Made by a program: the position numbers and the translations under genes. From assembly GCA_020002185.1 (NCBI GenBank), contig CM034537.1, forward strand, positions 69,526,286-69,590,285: DNA of 64,000 nt, in the 5' to 3' direction. The stretch is from Paraescarpia echinospica. Taxonomy: Eukaryota > Annelida > Polychaeta > Sabellida > Siboglinidae. This document shows positions 1 through 12,229 of this stretch, in pieces (within the stretch, counting starts at the first letter, position 1; the number at the start of each line of letters is the position of its first letter). Below the pieces are notes generated by a model that was not told the DNA's origin, made no database searches, and saw only the letters and a program-made list of their open reading frames with translations.

Positions 1-769
1 GATAAAATACTTGGGGAACATGTACCATAGTACGTGCTTGTGTAAGTAATATGTTTGTACTGTGATACAATACTTGGGGAACATATATAATAGTACGTGC
101 GTATGTAAGAAATATGTTTGTATTGTGAGACAATACATGGGGAACATGTACCATAGTACGTGCTTGTGTAAGTAATATGTTTGTAATGTGAGACAATACA
201 TGGGGTACATGTACTATAGTATGTGCGTGTGTATATAATGTGTTTGTACTGTGATACAATACTTGGGGAACATATACCATAGTACGTGCGTATGTACATG
301 ATATGTTTGTACTGTGAGACAATACATGGGGAACATGTACCATAATACGTGCGTGTGTACATAATATGTTTGTACTGTGAGACAATACATGGGACACATG
401 TACGATAGTACGTGCGTGTGTATGTAATATGTTTGTACTGTGAGACGATACATGGGGAACATGTACGATAGTACGTGCGTGTGTATATAATAAGTTTGTA
501 CTGTGAGACAATAAATGGGGAACATGCAAGATAGTACGTGCGTGCGTGTGTACATGATATGTTTGTACTGTGAGACAATACATAGGGAACATATACCATA
601 GTACGTGGGTGTGTACATGATATGTTTGTACTGTGAGACAATAACTGGGGAACATGTACCATAGTACGTGCGTGTGTACATAATATGTTTGTATTGTGAG
701 ACAATACATGGGGAACATGTACCATAGTACGTGCGTGTGTACATAATATGTTTGTACTGTGAGACAATT
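1..769. repeat. 63-bp tandem satellite, about 12 copies
   Basis: A unit of 63 bp starts at 1, 64, 127 and so on, ending around 769, with only point differences and one 4-bp insertion near 540. Key parts of the unit are 'acaatacatggggaacatgt', 'atagtacgtgcgtgtgta' and 'atatgtttgtactgtga'. Because 63 is a multiple of three, the minus strand stays open for about 200 codons as a 21-residue repeat; this is a by-product of the period and not good evidence of a protein. The array runs off the left edge of the window. Confidence 0.95.
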
Positions 770-864
770 GGGGGCCCTATTACAAGGACTCCTTGTAAGC
801 GACATTTTATGCGTCTCATAATTAATATGCCTGTATGTATATATGTTTGTCTGTCTGACTGCCT

Positions 865-1189
<325 letters not shown>

Positions 1190-1190
1190 A

Positions 1191-2480
1191 CTGGCGGTTT
1201 GCGTGCGTGTGAAGTATATGTGTATATGTGTATGATTATGTGTTGTGTGTTACCTACTGAGACCTATTAGAAGAATAGAACACCGTGAGTTGTGGCGATC
1301 GGTTGTCGCCGGGAGGAGGAGATGGCTACACATAATGACGACACGGTCCATGTCAGTCCAATCTTTCTTGCACAGACCTATATCATAACTTCAGAGTGTA
1401 TTGGCTTTAGTGAAACCATATTAGCATTCAGTCAGTTGCTAATCTTTGTGAGTTTCCATGTTTGTAATACTAATTAAATAATTTACTTTGGATTCGGCCA
1501 TGTAATTCTTTGAACAATATTTAGTAAACCAATTATGATGACATCGTAATTATACTTAAATTAATAATTGAAATTGTTACTAGAAATTATTAAACCATTG
1601 ATAGATGTAGTAAATAGCAACGGTCTCCATGTGCACTTTTGAAGAACAACAATATGATATCGGCATTATGATTCTTGACATTTGTAATGTCTACATAATA
1701 TCATATGTTTTGTTGTTTCGTAAATAACTGTTACAAAGTTAACATTTAGCACAATGTTACCCATCAGTAGATTCATCACATACTTACTAAAGTATAATCC
1801 CATCTATGATTTTATGTGTTTCAATTTGTTTGTTTATTTGTTATTGTAGTAAATAAATTAGAAAAAGCATCTCTCGTGTATTTTATCAAACGTATTTCTT
1901 TAAAATGTATAAGAAAAGGCTGGTAATAATTATATACTTTAAGCATTGATGCTATTATAAAGGTTAGAATCACTACATTTTATATGTAAAACGTTAGCAA
2001 TGTTTACATGGAATATAACAATGAATACATATATATTAATATTCTGAGTGACCGCATCTCCTGTGTTAGTTGTTTGTTTTTAGAGACATAACTTTTCCCA
2101 ATATCTGTCAAAATAACTTATATCTATTGACCAAAATACATTGATCACTTATCGTTTCCCCACCGACCATCAACAAATCTGAGTAATGTATAATGTGTTG
2201 TTCTTTATTCTTGAGTACAAGTTACTTCCCAGTTTGGTCAGTCTAATGAAGCCTGTGTAATCTCTTAGTGATTTATGTGTTTATAATTATTAGTCAACGT
2301 CACTTATTTTAATGAGTACGAATTTACCTATTTACAGCTCCAGTATTTTCAGTATTAAAATTGTCTAAGTATAATAAGATTTCTCGCAATCAAGCTACTT
2401 TACAACCACATTTCTCGATAATAGTTTGGTTGGTTGCTCATTAATCATGCAACGCATACAGTATTTTTAATATGTAGGTC
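1191..2480. other. AT-rich stretch without a recognised gene
   Basis: I see no supported exon or element here. At 1275-1335 there is a short GC-rich patch whose reading contains HRELWRSVVAGRRR, which faintly resembles the C-terminal end of some LINE ORF2 proteins, too short to call. The rest is AT-rich sequence with many stops in all frames. Confidence 0.6.
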
Positions 2481-2489
2481 CCCTACGTC

Positions 2490-2522
2490 GTCGCGCACGC
2501 ACGCACGCACGCACGCACGCAC
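2490..2522. repeat. (CGCA)n short microsatellite
   Basis: About eight copies of CGCA in an otherwise AT-rich background. Confidence 0.9.
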
Positions 2523-2731
2523 TCAGACACCAACACCCGTACATAACATTGATCTCTCCGTCTCCGTAATAGTCTTCACACCCTATTCCGGTACGATTTT
2601 AAAATGTTTCCTCCGACTCAGCAGTTCGGCAGTGTATGTATATTATCTTGATGGTGTTAACCGGAACTACTCATTTCCGCTAATTGTACCCCGTTGCTTG
2701 AACCGAAAGCAGCACTGAGTGTACCCCGTGG

Positions 2732-2917
2732 ATGGCAGCACGCGATATGCCTCTGTCTGATGCTGTCTGTAGTGTCTCCTTTCCCGTCACCTATCGTCCT
2801 GCGAATAAGCATACAGGACAAGATGATGTCAACTGGCCCACATTCGGTCCGGTGTATCCGCTACTTCTGGACAACTGTGACGGAAGTCTCCTCAGACAGT
2901 CGACCAAATCAGCGTAA
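2732..2917 (+). CDS. Unrecognised exon-like reading frame
   Basis: A 61-codon frame with balanced codon use opens in a local GC-richer island; the frame is open upstream to about 2703 and ends with TAA at 2915. It includes SFPVTYRPANKHTG and PVYPLLLDNCDGSLLR, which look protein-like, but I do not recognise a family. A weak acceptor-like 'gaaagcag' precedes it at about 2711. The next frame is also open for 84 codons, which weakens the case. It could be a terminal exon, an old transposon piece or chance. Confidence 0.2.
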   Translation: MAARDMPLSDAVCSVSFPVTYRPANKHTGQDDVNWPTFGPVYPLLLDNCDGSLLRQSTKSA

Positions 2918-3011
2918 TATACATCACACTGGTATGATCATATCTTAATTTATGATTTCTTTTTATTTCCTAGATAAACATTGCATGGTAAGTATTTACA
3001 GGTAAAAGTAA

Positions 3012-3345
3012 GTTTTTTTTAAAGCGCGATATCCAGTGCTTACGACTGCCCTAAGCGCTTTACACTTTATCCCTAGCACGCCTATATTTCAATCGAACAC
3101 TATCTCAACTTCTCTGGGAAACATTCACACACTCTGCAATTATTGCGCGGCTACAATTCGTACACAAATATCCACCACTGTCTATAGCAACGTACTCATT
3201 CATACAGCCGGGTGAACTGGAGCAACGTGGAGTGAAAGAAATTGCCCAATGTTCGAAACGGTAGTAAGATGATTCGAACCCGGAATCTCTCGATAGCTCG
3301 ATGGTCTAAATACGACGCCACGGCCTCTCACGAACTGGCTACGAA
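3012..3345 (-). mobile_element. tRNA-derived SINE, copy 1
   Basis: Read on the minus strand, a tRNA-like head with a B-box (GGTTCGAATC type, about 3272-3284) is followed by a body and a tail with AAAGCGCTTTG-like and GCGCTATAT-like motifs near 3020-3060. The same structure recurs at 15886-16350, 30035-30358, 40245-40570, 45040-45245 (body and tail only), 56405-56690 and a fragment near 37955. The tail resembles the 3' end of the L2-type LINE at 9300-9955, so mobilisation by an L2 enzyme is a reasonable inference. Confidence 0.85.
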
Positions 3346-3488
3346 TAAGTTTACACCTACTGGCTACTGACATAACCACTGGCGACGACATCTCACTCCC
3401 TCTAATCCTTCTTCCATCCATCAATCCCACCATTATTTAGTTTCTCTCTCTGTCTCGCGCACGCACGTCCACATGTTCACACGCCCGC

Positions 3489-3656
<168 letters not shown>

Positions 3657-3924
3657 CTGTTGCCAGCTCTCGAGCTTCATCAGTCAATCGCCCCCCATCA
3701 TTTCCTCGTATCCTCCCAGCCTTCCCTGTCCAGTGCTGTCCCTCTCTCCCACCCACCCTCACTGGGTCACTCCCTACGTTGTCATAGTCAAACCACGCCA
3801 GTCAGATCAGCTCGCCGGTTAATCAGTCCCACACTGCGTCATAGCCATTATTATTATGTATTAGAGGCATGTTCAACACCGGCGATTTACCCATGCAGAA
3901 ACAACCGGTGTTCCGCTGTACCGG

Positions 3925-4020
3925 TCTGGAAATACGTTCCGTTCTGAAAGTAAGTCCCGGTTCCGTTTTTGCATATTGCGCAAGCGCAGTATGCCAAATG
4001 CAACTCGCCTTGTGCAACGT
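3925..4020 (+). repeat. Dispersed repeat of unknown class, copy 1
   Basis: The segment with 'ttctgaaagtaagtcccggt' and 'tccgtttttgcatattgcg' has a diverged match in opposite orientation at about 50385-50485. The aligned core is about 100 bp at roughly three quarters identity by eye. No terminal repeats or coding sequence could be linked to it. Confidence 0.55.
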
Positions 4021-4159
4021 GACCTCAGATGACAGATCAACGTTGACCCCTTGCTCGACGGAAGCGGCGACTGAGTTACAAAAGTAATATTTTTGTTTGC
4101 TGTAGCGACCCTTACTGCACAGACCTATATGCTCCCCTCCGGTGCAGAACATCTGCGCG

Positions 4160-5330
4160 TGACCATAGCTGAAAAATTGGATTTGATCACTTGTCTGATT
4201 AAATGTTTAATATACCATATTTGTAGAAATGTTTCGTTGTAAATATTGCAGTATTATACAAAAGTCTACGTGGTTTTGATCTGTGTAAATGAATGACATT
4301 TTAAAAATAATACTATTTGAACTATTATGTCACACATAATTATATACGTTTACATGATAATACATTTTTATTTATGCAAACATGCAAAATGCAAAACTGG
4401 CGCAGATAAGTGCCATTTAAAATTATGTCCTCCCCGAGACCCCCCCGGATGTTTTTCGAAAAGTCTACATTTACAAACTACCCGAATGGGCCCGCTAGAT
4501 CACATACAAAATGTCAGCTTAATACAAGCCAAACTAACAGATATGTGTCATTAAAAAAAAAAACCTATTGTATCGCATTTACAATATCGGTCGCGGTGCA
4601 ACACACTTTTTTGTTGTGCATCATGCTATTTTTACCGCAAAATGCGAAGGGAGAACCTGTCAATACTATTTAATTCATGTGCGAATTTGCCAATATCGAA
4701 GCATTTGATAATATCGTGAAATAAGGAACAAAATAAGTTTCAGGCTGAGAAGTTAGGGAGCTGTCATTTTATAAGTTGGAGTGTTTTGGTCACCATCAAG
4801 GAGGATGCAGTCGAAGGTTTCTGGGGAACCTAATGTGAGGATACATTTGGGAATTTTAGTGAGCCTCAAGTTGGAATTGTGGTTAGCCTGCAGTTGGAGG
4901 GTGTTTGTGATATATTCATCACGTTCCGACGCATATGCAAAATGTCAACAACTTGACTAGTAACACATGTTTTAAATGTAAATATGATTTTACCAAAAAT
5001 CACTAACTATACTAAGTTAATAAACACATTATGGAGTTAATTAACATGTCTATGAACATATAACTGTGAGCCTTGCTACCACGAAAACTGGTTATTGTCT
5101 TGGATTTGGACCAATTTCTTGTAGTTTTCATAGCATATTTTCAAACTAAGCGCTAGTATCAATTATTTCTCCTTCATAATAGCATGCACTGCACCTCGAC
5201 GAACGCTTGGGAAATAAGTGAAACATTTAACAAGATCAAATTTGACTTGATTTTCTCCCCTTTTAAGCAATTTGTGCTCGTCTGAGAAATAGATTTTGTT
5301 CCACATTTCAAGATATTATCAAATCCTTCG
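4160..5330. other. AT-rich stretch without a recognised feature
   Basis: No exon, tandem repeat or recognisable transposon was found; all frames carry frequent stops. Short open frames near 4327-4673 have no family features. Confidence 0.6.
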
Positions 5331-5334
5331 ATCT

Positions 5335-5615
5335 TAACAATTTTGTACAATAATTGTATGATGTTGACAGGTTATCCTTCCGCATTTTTCGATGAAAGTA
5401 GCGTGATTCACAATAAAACATGTTGCACCGAGATCGATGTTTTCACTGCGAACAACTAGCTTGCGTTCAAATATAGTTTTTACGTTCCAGAATACATAAA
5501 ATACATAATTTGTTTCACCCATATATATGCTTTTCATTTTCAACATATGGGAACCATAAAGAACTAGAAGTATAACTTTCAGAATAATTATTACAGTTTG
5601 GAACAAAACATAATA
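5335..5615 (-). pseudogene. THAP-type zinc-finger remnant
   Basis: On the minus strand an ATG at about 5613 opens MVLCFVPNCNNYSE, matching the start of THAP DNA-binding domains (Cys-x4-Cys within the first residues, followed by a W/F-FP segment, here LWFPYVENEKH). The frame stops after 34 codons. A neighbouring frame downstream carries IFERKLVVRS, reminiscent of the H-F-x-x-x-x-x-x-R part of THAP domains, but without its Cys-x2-His. This suggests a frameshifted, decayed copy. THAP domains occur in P-element-like transposases and in host DNA-binding proteins; which one this was cannot be told. Confidence 0.5.
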
Positions 5616-6084
5616 CCATGCTAACAGATAAAACGGGAGACATTTGTTGGAACCAGCGATGCAGCGTGACGTCACACTTCGGTGCTCTATTCGGGGTTGC
5701 TGTGTTTGCCAACAAATAGCATCGATTACCCAGGATGGCAGCACCTTTTCGCCCTTAACAACTGCCTGCAACATTAATGCTCTACCAATGTTACCAGTAG
5801 GGGGCTTTACCCCAGATTCAGGTAGAGACGATGATTGGCAAACTATAAAATAATAAATTAAATAAGGATACACTTTTATAAGATAATACTATACTATAAA
5901 ACTATTCAACATTAAGCTTATATTGAAACATGTCACACAAAATAAACAAAACTACGGCGTTTGTTGTGTTATGTAGGTTAGTTTGTTAGTTAGTTTTGTA
6001 GTTGTAGTTGATCAGTTGTTTGTGTGAATAATGGCGCAGTTGGATGACCAAATAAGTCACCGTGACAGCGTGACCTTTAATCGT

Positions 6085-6535
6085 TATTGTCCGTATCTAC
6101 ATACTGACAAAGTCGGGACTGGATAACGAAGCAGAGGCCCTCATTGTTTATGAGACAACTGTCAGACCATACCACACAGAAGCCAGGCTGAAGTGGACTA
6201 GTCTGTTAGTGAATGAGAGATACCCCTATCACGGTGCGTCTCCTGACAGTATGAGATCATGTGGTTGTCACAACGATAATCTGGTTGAAATAAAGTGCCC
6301 ATTTTCATTGAAGAGACAGGATCCCATAACATTTGGTGACAGTAGCTTCTGCATTGACAAACAAGGGAATTTGAAGGAAGGTCACAGGTATTACTCCATG
6401 ATTCAATTGTAGATGGAAGTCGCTGGTATGACTGAGTGTGATCTGGTCATTTATACAGGTGTTGCCAACAATATTTACATAATTTCAGTAACAAACGACG
6501 ATTACTTTTGCAGAGACATGGTTAATATGTTTTTT
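6085..6535 (+). pseudogene. YqaJ-like (lambda-exonuclease fold) nuclease pseudogene
   Basis: A plus-strand frame of about 100 codons reads through SGLDNEAEALIVYE, PYHGASPDS and LVEIKCPFS, then GHRYYSMIQL and a TAG at 6410. After that TAG the same frame continues with MEVAGMTECDLVIYTG. YqaJ-type nucleases show GASPDG, then E-x-K-CP as catalytic residues, then YYxQxQxQM and a CDFVVxT strand, so order and spacing fit. The stop falls where the family has a Gln-rich stretch, so the copy is inactive. These domains are common in expanded, partly mobile families of aquatic invertebrates. The flanking THAP remnants (5335-5615 and 6600-6990, minus strand) may belong to the same or an unrelated decayed element. 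Confidence 0.65.
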
Positions 6536-6599
6536 TTTAAATAAAGTGATGCCTGGGTTGCTGTCTAGAATAATTGAGAAAAAAAAACCAACAGTGACC

Positions 6600-6990
6600 A
6601 TAGGAATGTGCTTTAGTGGAAAGCATGTTTCTTCAGTTTCTTGTCGTTTCTCATCCTCGGTTTTCTGGACCATTCTTCTTTTTGCTCTCTGGAATCTTTC
6701 CTCACCCACGTGACGCATGCAACCATCTGCGACTGTCTTGAAAGCAAACGATCAAGGGACATAATCTGGATACGTAGGGCCAGTTTAAAAAAAACCTGTG
6801 CAGAAGTGGTCGCTACAAATCCTGGTGTGTCCTTTCGGTATCCGCAATTTTTTTACAATAAAGTGATATTCTATGAAATCTAACAGTACACACATTTGAT
6901 AAATGATTTGTACATCCAACGGCACAACAACTTGACGGCATTGTGAAGTATATTTCACGGGAGCGCCGAAACAAAAACACGAATATGTTT
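6600..6990 (-). pseudogene. Second THAP-domain remnant with basic coiled-coil tail
   Basis: The minus strand reads KGHTRICSDHFCTGFF at about 6785-6835, the ICSxHF signature that ends the THAP zinc finger. After a stop, the same frame continues with TYPDYVPLIVC, matching the PDYVPS-type segment that follows THAP domains. Further on, another frame carries RAKRRMVQKTEDEKRQETEE, a charged helix. Stops and frame changes make it a pseudogene. It lies next to the YqaJ remnant on the other strand. Confidence 0.6.
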
Positions 6991-7554
6991 CGTGTTGCGT
7001 GCCAGCAGCGAGAGCGTTCTGTCCTACAAACAAACCGCCACGTGCTTTTAATTTATCTATGACGTCAAAACGCAACCCCGAATACGATTTCGTAACCCCT
7101 ACTTGACCCAGTTACATAAATGTACAAGTGGTAAACTCGAGATCTTTCTAGTTCGCCAAGTCGTGTTTACGATATAAACGAGCCCATTGGAACGCAGCAT
7201 AACACAGTAACTTCGGGGGCAGTCTGGTATTGTCGCCTCCCAAGTGACGAGGTCCACTGCCCTCTTTCTTTTCATTTTGTTCACCCGCTCAATACTCCTG
7301 TCAGTGCAGCATGGAACCCATCTGTCATGAGACATAACAACCTGCGGGGTGAACGACTTTTGACCCAGGGTGAGCGAAATCAACGCGAACTAGAACATGA
7401 ACATGTACATTTACAGTACGAACGCACTCAACTCCTTGCGGTGGCACCGGCCGTCACGCCTGACCACAGATTTGACGTCACGCCTTCGCTCGCTCCAGAT
7501 CGGTGTTGGCTTGCCCCGGAAGCGGTATCGGCAAAAGAGTAAACAAAGCAAATG

Positions 7555-8045
7555 TGGCGATCTAAAAGTGTTGTGTTTCAATGCGCAGTCATGCCGCAAT
7601 AAAGCAGCGTACATTCACGATATGATTTTGAACAACGTCGCCGATGTGTTTATGTTGACAGAAACGTGGCAGCACTCGCAAGGTGATGATATTTTCATCG
7701 AAGACTGTTCTGATCCTCAAGTGAACCGACTGAAGACGTTTTGTGACCATGGCCTGTGCCAGCTTGTCAACGTCCCCACTCACCGTCGTGGCCACACCCT
7801 GGACTGAGTGATCCTTAGTGAGGGCAGCCGTCTCTCCATGGAGAGAGTGCAATACTGTGCTGGTCTTTCCGACCACTACCTTGTCGCCTGTCGTCTGGCT
7901 ATCACCAAGCCTCCACATGCCACACGGCATGGGAAGGAACCTCAGGACTGCATGCCTATCTGACTTTCAGGCTGATGTGAAGATCCTGGCTGGTGCAACG
8001 GGTTAACATAGTCCTGACCTGGATTTGGTGGGCCTCGTCGACGTC
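7555..8045 (+). mobile_element. LINE endonuclease-domain remnant (L2/CR1 group)
   Basis: The frame from 7555 reads LKVLCFNAQSCRNKA, then VFMLTETWQ, the N-terminal motifs of APE-type LINE endonucleases. It then jumps to LCQLVNVPTHRRGHTLD and, after a stop at 7805, GLSDHYLVACRL, the C-terminal SDHxxV motif. The middle of the domain is missing, so this is an internally deleted copy. The L2 3' part at 9300-9955 is on the same strand and may be the far end of this element, split by the minus-strand L2 at 8049-9297. Confidence 0.75.
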
Positions 8046-8048
8046 TAA

Positions 8049-9297
8049 TAATAATAATAATAATAAGATAACTTCTATTGTGCTTAAGTCCTTGGAAATA
8101 AAGCTCAGAGGTGCATCAAAACAAAAGGATTGGTCATTCTCAAAATCCATAAGCAGTATTCCAGTTGTCAACAGATGGGTCTAGGCGCTAGAGAGTTATG
8201 GTTGATAAGCAAGGTTGTAAGGATAAGTTTTTAATTGACGACGGAATTTTGTAATATTTTCAACTGATCTAACACTAAGAGTATTCCATAGAATTGGTGC
8301 AGAAACAGAAAAAGCCCTCGTTGCAATGTTAGTGTTCACTCTAGGAACAAAATGTAGGTCAGAACTAGATCACTGAAGCTGGATAGGCTTTCCTACAGGA
8401 GTAAGCAGTGGAAGCAAATAAGATGGTTGCATACTGAACAGTGTCTGGTATGTAATGGTAAATATCTTAAATATTATATGATATCGTACAGGAAGCCAAC
8501 GAAAACACGTCAAAAGTGGTATAGTGAGAGAAAAACGATGATATCTTGTAACTACTCTTGCTAGACAATTTTGGACACGCTGATGCTTTGTGATATTCTT
8601 GCTAGCGACATTATAAATGAGGGAATTGCAATAGTTAAGTCTGTTGCTAACAAGCGCTGCTGCAATTGTTTTAGCAACAGAAAATGACATACCGGCGAAT
8701 ACGGCTAAGATGACGAATATGATAAAAACAGCAGCGACACATTTGAGATATGTGTTGTCGGAAATTGAAGTTACTATCAAAGTTCACTCCTAGATTCCGC
8801 ACCGATATCTGATTCAAAATATGTGTAGGGAAAAATCCATCAAGTTTACTACGCTGCAATACAGTACCAATAATGATCAATTCAGTTTTATTTGCATTTA
8901 ATTTCAACTTGCTATCAGTCATCCTGTGGAAGATATGTTGAAGGCAATCACTAATTTGGTTAAGGGAACGATTTGTATCCGGGAAAGCCAACGAAATGTA
9001 GATCTGAGTATCATCAGTATAACGATGATGATTCAAGTTATGTCTTTGTATAACAGAGCTTAGTGGCGTGGTATAAAGAGTAAAACGCAAAGGCCCAAGA
9101 ACAGGACCCTGGGGAACACTAAATAAAGTTGGCAGTGCAGCTGAAAAGTAGTTCCCTATCTTTATAGTTTGGTACCTATCAGTTAGATATGACGAAAACC
9201 AGCTTGGAGCTGTGCCAGATATGCCGTACCACTTTAATAAACGTTCAATGAGAATGTTTTGACCAGTTGTGTCAAAAGCGGCAGAGATATCTAGTTA
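8049..9297 (-). mobile_element. L2-type LINE, 5'-truncated, with (TTA)n tail
   Basis: Read on the minus strand from 9297 the frame gives DISAAFDTTGQNILIERLL, WFSSYLTDRYQ, SVPQGPVLGPLRFTLYTTPL and YTDDTQIYISL, the reverse-transcriptase palm with its Y-x-D-D motif. The C-terminal end has FRWLPVRYHIIFKI and the element closes with (TTA)n at 8049-8069. Stops and small frameshifts break it. The DISAAFDT and TLYTTPLS motifs point to the L2 clade. It lies between two plus-strand LINE pieces (7555-8045 and 9300-9955), consistent with nested insertion. Confidence 0.85.
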
Positions 9298-9299
9298 GG

Positions 9300-9955
9300 T
9301 AAGTGCAATCACGTATTTCGTCCATCCGGCCGTATCTTTCTAAAAGCGCCACTGCTAGACTTGTCACTGCTTTAATAACGTCCCGTCTTGATTATTGTAA
9401 TTCGGTTTTTACTGGTCTGCCTGCTGAACAGATAAGTCGATTACAGACGGTTCAGAGCAGTGCAGCACGGCTCGTTCTAAAGAAACGTAAGCGAGACCCT
9501 GTGACGCCAATTAGCAGGAAATTCACTGGCTGCCTGTAAAGTTCTGATGCCAATACAACATTGGTCCCTCGCACCTTACCTTTCAGCTTTGCTCTCCACA
9601 TACAAAACGACACGCACCCTCCAGTCCTCCAGCGAGAAGCTGTTCAGAATACCTAAACGTAACCTTTAGTCTGTTGGTGAGCGCTCTTAGCTTCACCGCA
9701 CCCACTCTCTGGAATTCACTGCCTGCCAGGCTGCGAAATATCCCTACTCTATCTGAATTTAAATATCGATTAAAGACAAATCTGTTCCGACAAACGTTCT
9801 CTCTAATCTAAGTGGTGTATGTTTTGTATGTATGTATTTGTGTAATCTATGTTATGTATATATGTGAGTGTGAATGATATGTACTAGCGCACTGAGTTTT
9901 TTGCCTACAAATATTTGCGCTATATAAGAACTATCCATTATTATTATTATTACTA
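9300..9955 (+). mobile_element. L2-type LINE 3' end with GCGCTATATAAG tail
   Basis: The frame TSRLDYCNSVFTGLPAEQIS then LQTVQSSAARLVLKKRKRD is the conserved C-terminal part of L2 ORF2. A later frame gives LWNSLPARLRNIPTLSEFK. The 3' end is 'gcgctatataagaactatcc' followed by (ATT)n at about 9937-9951, a typical L2 terminus. The SINE family in this window has a similar tail. Confidence 0.85.
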
Positions 9956-10109
9956 ATTCGCTTACTTAAACCGTTTTCTGTGACACGACAGAGAGAAAGA
10001 GTAAGAAAGAGAAAGATAAAGAGGCGCAGAGGGGAGAAGAACGTGAGAGGGGGAGAGGGGGAGACGGAGAGAGGGGGAGTGATAGAGAGAGGACGAGAAA
10101 GAGTGAGAG

Positions 10110-10514
10110 GCGGAGGCAGAGGCAGACGCAGACGCAGACGCAGAGGAACAGGCAGAGGCATGAGGCAGAGGCAGAGACAGAGGCAGAGGCTGAGGCAGGG
10201 GCAGGGGCAGGGGCAGGGGCAGGGGCAGGGGCAGGGGCAGGGGCAGGGGCAGGGGCAGGGGCAGGGGCAGGGGCAGGGGCAGGGCAGGGGCAGGGGCAGG
10301 GGCAGGGCAGAGGCAGGGGCAGGAGGCAGGGGCAGGGGCAGGGGCAGGGGGCAGGCAGGGGCAGGGGCAGGGGCAGGAGGCAGGGGCAGGGGCAGGGGCA
10401 GGGGCAGGGGCAGGGGCAGGGGCAGGGGCAGGGGCAGGGGCAGGGGCAGGGGCAGGGGCAGGGGCAGGGGCAGGGGCAGGGGCAGGGGCAGGGGCAGGGG
10501 CAGGGGCAGGGGCA

Positions 10515-10573
<59 letters not shown>
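10110..10573. repeat. (GGGGCA)n hexanucleotide repeat ending in (GA)n
   Basis: Imperfect GGCAGA-type repeats lead into roughly 50 copies of GGGGCA (10196-10514), with a few single-base length changes, then (GA)n to 10573. The G-tracts lie on the plus strand and could form G-quadruplexes. The 221-codon Gly-Arg/Gly-Gln frame here is a product of the repeat. Confidence 0.95.
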
Positions 10574-10574
<1 letters not shown>

Positions 10575-10834
10575 TGTATTGTCCTTTTAAAACATTACAT
10601 CAAAAACGGAAATTTTCTTTTAGATACACATTGAAATGCCAGTAATAAAATTGGTACAACACATTAAATTGGTAGAAGACATTATAATCAGCACTAACAT
10701 GGTTAAATGCATCATAATTAACACTGCAAATTTGTATACAAATATAAACTAAATAATAAATAAAACACTCATGCCACAACATTTCATACATGTTATGATG
10801 TAAACAGGTTATTTAAAACTCAACATACAACATT

Positions 10835-11405
10835 AAAATGGCAGAGGGAATAAGCGATTTCTTTAAGAAAGATTTGTACTTGCTATGACACTTTCAAACG
10901 TCTCCTTGACGGAAGTTTCTGGAAATCTGCGTTCAGAAGATGGACCAGGTTGTATAATATTTGAGAAAAGCTTTCCTTTTTAGGGAAACAGTATACAAAT
11001 CGGACAGTTGTCCCTGTTCACGGCCAATCAATTTGCTAACTAAGTTGACAATATTTACGAGCTTTATTTTATTTTTGCTAGTGGCATTGCCGTACCATGT
11101 TTTTATGTTAAATGATCAAATGCTTTCTATCAACCCCCTGTACACATATTCAAGAATGTGCAGATTGACATCGAAACATTTAAACTTTCTCAAGAGAAAG
11201 ATACGCTGCTGGATTTTCTGTAAACATAATCTACATGTTCACAGAACGTCAAGCTTTGATAAAGTAAAATATCCAAGTACTTGAAGCTGTAGTCTATTTC
11301 AACTGCTTGATTATCTATCGAAACCGGTTTTGGAGCTTGTTTAATCCTTCCCTCTCCAAAGACTAACTCTTTAGCATACCTATTTTTAAGGACGTGCCCA
11401 ATCAA
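10835..11405 (-). mobile_element. Rex1-like LINE remnant
   Basis: The minus strand carries KNRYAKELVFGEG, then KPVSIDNQAVEIDYSFKYL and LTFCEHVDYVYRKSSS, matching the region after the reverse-transcriptase palm of Rex1-type elements (KTKE-, INGQxVExVxxYKYLG). Further 3', frames broken by stops continue to about 10835. A better preserved element of the same type is at 26463-27530. Confidence 0.65.
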
Positions 11406-12229
11406 CGCACAATAGGTTTAACGTCTAAGTCGTCTTTCGGAATATTTCCACCGAGAAACAACATGCCAACCATCTACTACTTACTTACGTATGGGTACAT
11501 AAAGAAGGATAACCAATTCAATGAAGGATACGACATTCATAGATATCTATAACCGTATTTGGTTTAAATTATATTAGTTCTTGTTTTCCGTAGGAAACGG
11601 TTGTATTTTGCACAGTATACATTGCCTTGTTGGATAATGTATGCACACAAGTACGGGTAAGACAAAATACTGCATTCACAAAAATACACCAATTGTTTTT
11701 TCTTTGAAAAAACAGTAGACCTCTATAAAACATGATTTCCAGAAAATACAAATTTGCGCACAACATAGTAAAAATGTGCAATCATGACTCGTTACCAACC
11801 ACACTTATTGAATTGAGTGATGCTTTTTACAATTCTAACCTGATTCTCATAGGCGTACTGGCAGCAATTGAAATGTAGGGGGTCTATATCTCTAGCCTAA
11901 TAAACTGACTAAAACTTTAGTCAATAGTTTACCATTTATTCACTGCAATCGTATGTGAATAAAATGCATGTACAAGAATTTTTGAAATAAATTATTGATT
12001 TACTAAATTCCTTTAAAGTTGCTGCATCTGATACTTACATGGTTGCGCCAGTAGACCGACGACACCTGCAAGAACGCCCGACGTCGACAGTAATGTATGC
12101 GGTACTGCCGTGTGTGTCGTTTTGCAAACATTGTTGTGTCGTGATGTTTGTAAGTACTTGAACTGAAGTTTGAAGTATTTTGTAAAGGCGGGAAATCCAT
12201 GGAAGGATGTGCAAATTGAGGGTTTTCAA

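Noticed and set aside
214..819. 201-codon minus-strand frame in the 63-bp satellite
   Set aside because: The frame is open because the unit length is a multiple of three; no start context, domain or other support.
5644..5853. 69-codon plus-strand frame
   Set aside because: The minus strand is also open over this stretch, so neither reading is convincing.
9980..10645. 221-codon Gly/Arg-rich frame
   Set aside because: It is produced by the (GGGGCA)n and (GA)n repeats.
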